Below are positions 6,688-6,750 of a stretch of 6,750 nucleotides of DNA, in pieces (positions within the stretch are counted from its first letter, which is position 1; every line of letters begins with the position of its first letter). Made by a program: the position numbers and the translations under genes. The notes under the pieces were generated by a model. It had not been told where the DNA came from, did no database searches, and saw only the letters and a program-made list of their open reading frames with translations. The DNA lies in the NCBI GenBank assembly GCA_029010655.1, contig JAQXKW010000203.1, forward strand, positions 1 to 6,750. Direction: 5' to 3'. The DNA comes from Clostridia bacterium (GTDB taxonomy: Bacteria > Bacillota > Clostridia > Oscillospirales > CAG-272).

Positions 6688-6714
6688 TATATCACAATAT
6701 CTTAAGGAGGCTAA
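6686..6714 (-). promoter_or_regulatory. Putative leftward promoter with extended minus-10
   Basis: On the leftward strand, TTAGCC (6714-6709), a 17-nt spacer and a perfect TATAAT (6691-6686) preceded by TGA (6694-6692). The minus-35 is weak, but the TGn extension compensates in many promoters. The box shares bases 6686-6687 with the rightward minus-10, so the two cannot be used by polymerase at the same moment. Confidence 0.45.
6704..6710 (+). promoter_or_regulatory. Strong ribosome binding site of the TnpV-like gene
   Basis: AAGGAGG is a perfect match to the anti-Shine-Dalgarno sequence, 9 nt before the ATG at 6720. It fixes that start although only ten codons are visible. Confidence 0.8.
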
Positions 6715-6719
6715 TTTTT

Positions 6720-6750
6720 ATGGAAAAGTACAAATACGATGAAGGCAACG
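6720..6750 (+). CDS. Start of a gene, probably TnpV-like (runs off window)
   Basis: Ten codons read MEKYKYDEGN and then the window ends. A perfect ribosome binding site and a plausible promoter precede it, so it is a real gene start. From memory, TnpV-family proteins of Tn4451-like elements often begin with M-x-K-x-x-Y-D-E followed by N-G-L-W-Y-E-L, and this start fits. The neighbouring recombinase fragment supports the guess, since the two gene types belong to the same class of element. TnpV proteins are about 120 residues long and their function is poorly known. Ten residues cannot prove the family. Confidence 0.5.
   Translation, partial: MEKYKYDEGN

Larger units (their letters stand above)
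5815..6750 (+). mobile_element. Remnant of a Tn4451-like mobilisable element
   Basis: The recombinase tail is followed 232 bp later by a start resembling TnpV, another gene of such elements. The left limit is the sharp break near 5815; the right limit lies outside the window. No terminal repeats or attachment site could be identified, so the element's ends and activity are unknown. The lost recombinase catalytic domain means it cannot move by itself through this copy. Confidence 0.55.

Noticed and set aside
1..6750. CRISPR array, rRNA, tRNA or toxin-antitoxin pair
   Set aside because: No regularly spaced direct repeats, no recognisable structural RNA and no small two-gene operon of that type were found on reading both strands.

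Overview
The window reads as chromosomal DNA of a low-to-moderate GC Gram-positive, probably an anaerobic clostridium of the Oscillospirales/Ruminococcaceae type. The support is strong AAGGAGG-type ribosome binding sites, GTG as well as ATG starts, clostridial-style ABC exporters, and remnants of a Tn4451-like mobile element with a large serine recombinase and a TnpV-like start. The taxonomic placement is inference; no ribosomal RNA or housekeeping marker is present.

Left part (1-1708): the 3' portion, open at the left edge, of a sigma-70-family protein with an unusual architecture. Sigma region 2 and region 4 are followed by a second winged-helix-like segment and about 280 further residues of unknown function. 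After its stop codon, 47 in-frame open codons look like a stranded C-terminal end of a secreted or surface protein. A hairpin terminator closes this unit.

Centre (1771-5342): two ABC exporter half-transporters of 595 residues each, overlapping by 4 bp (ATGA). Both have a six-helix membrane domain followed by an ATPase domain with all catalytic motifs. They almost certainly form a heterodimer in the cytoplasmic membrane. No convincing sigma-A promoter is visible in the gap before the first of them, so the adjacent sigma-like protein is a reasonable candidate regulator; this is inference. No cargo peptide, modification enzyme or peptidase is visible in the window, so the substrate is unknown. 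A bidirectional terminator at 5402-5430 closes the operon.

Right part (5440-6750): a scarred mobile-element region. A leftward reading frame of unknown family (5440-5817) abuts, at about 5815, the C-terminal 223 residues of a large serine recombinase whose catalytic domain is missing. After the recombinase stop come two hairpins, both with their T-tract on the leftward strand, then a compact regulatory region in which a rightward and a leftward promoter appear to overlap. The rightward one would drive a TnpV-like gene that begins at 6720 and runs off the window. The leftward one would give a short RNA of about 140 nt ending at a perfect 16-bp hairpin.

The most interesting points are the sigma/winged-helix fusion next to the ABC exporter pair, the sharp chimeric junction at about 5815, and the divergent promoter plus short-RNA arrangement ahead of the TnpV-like gene.
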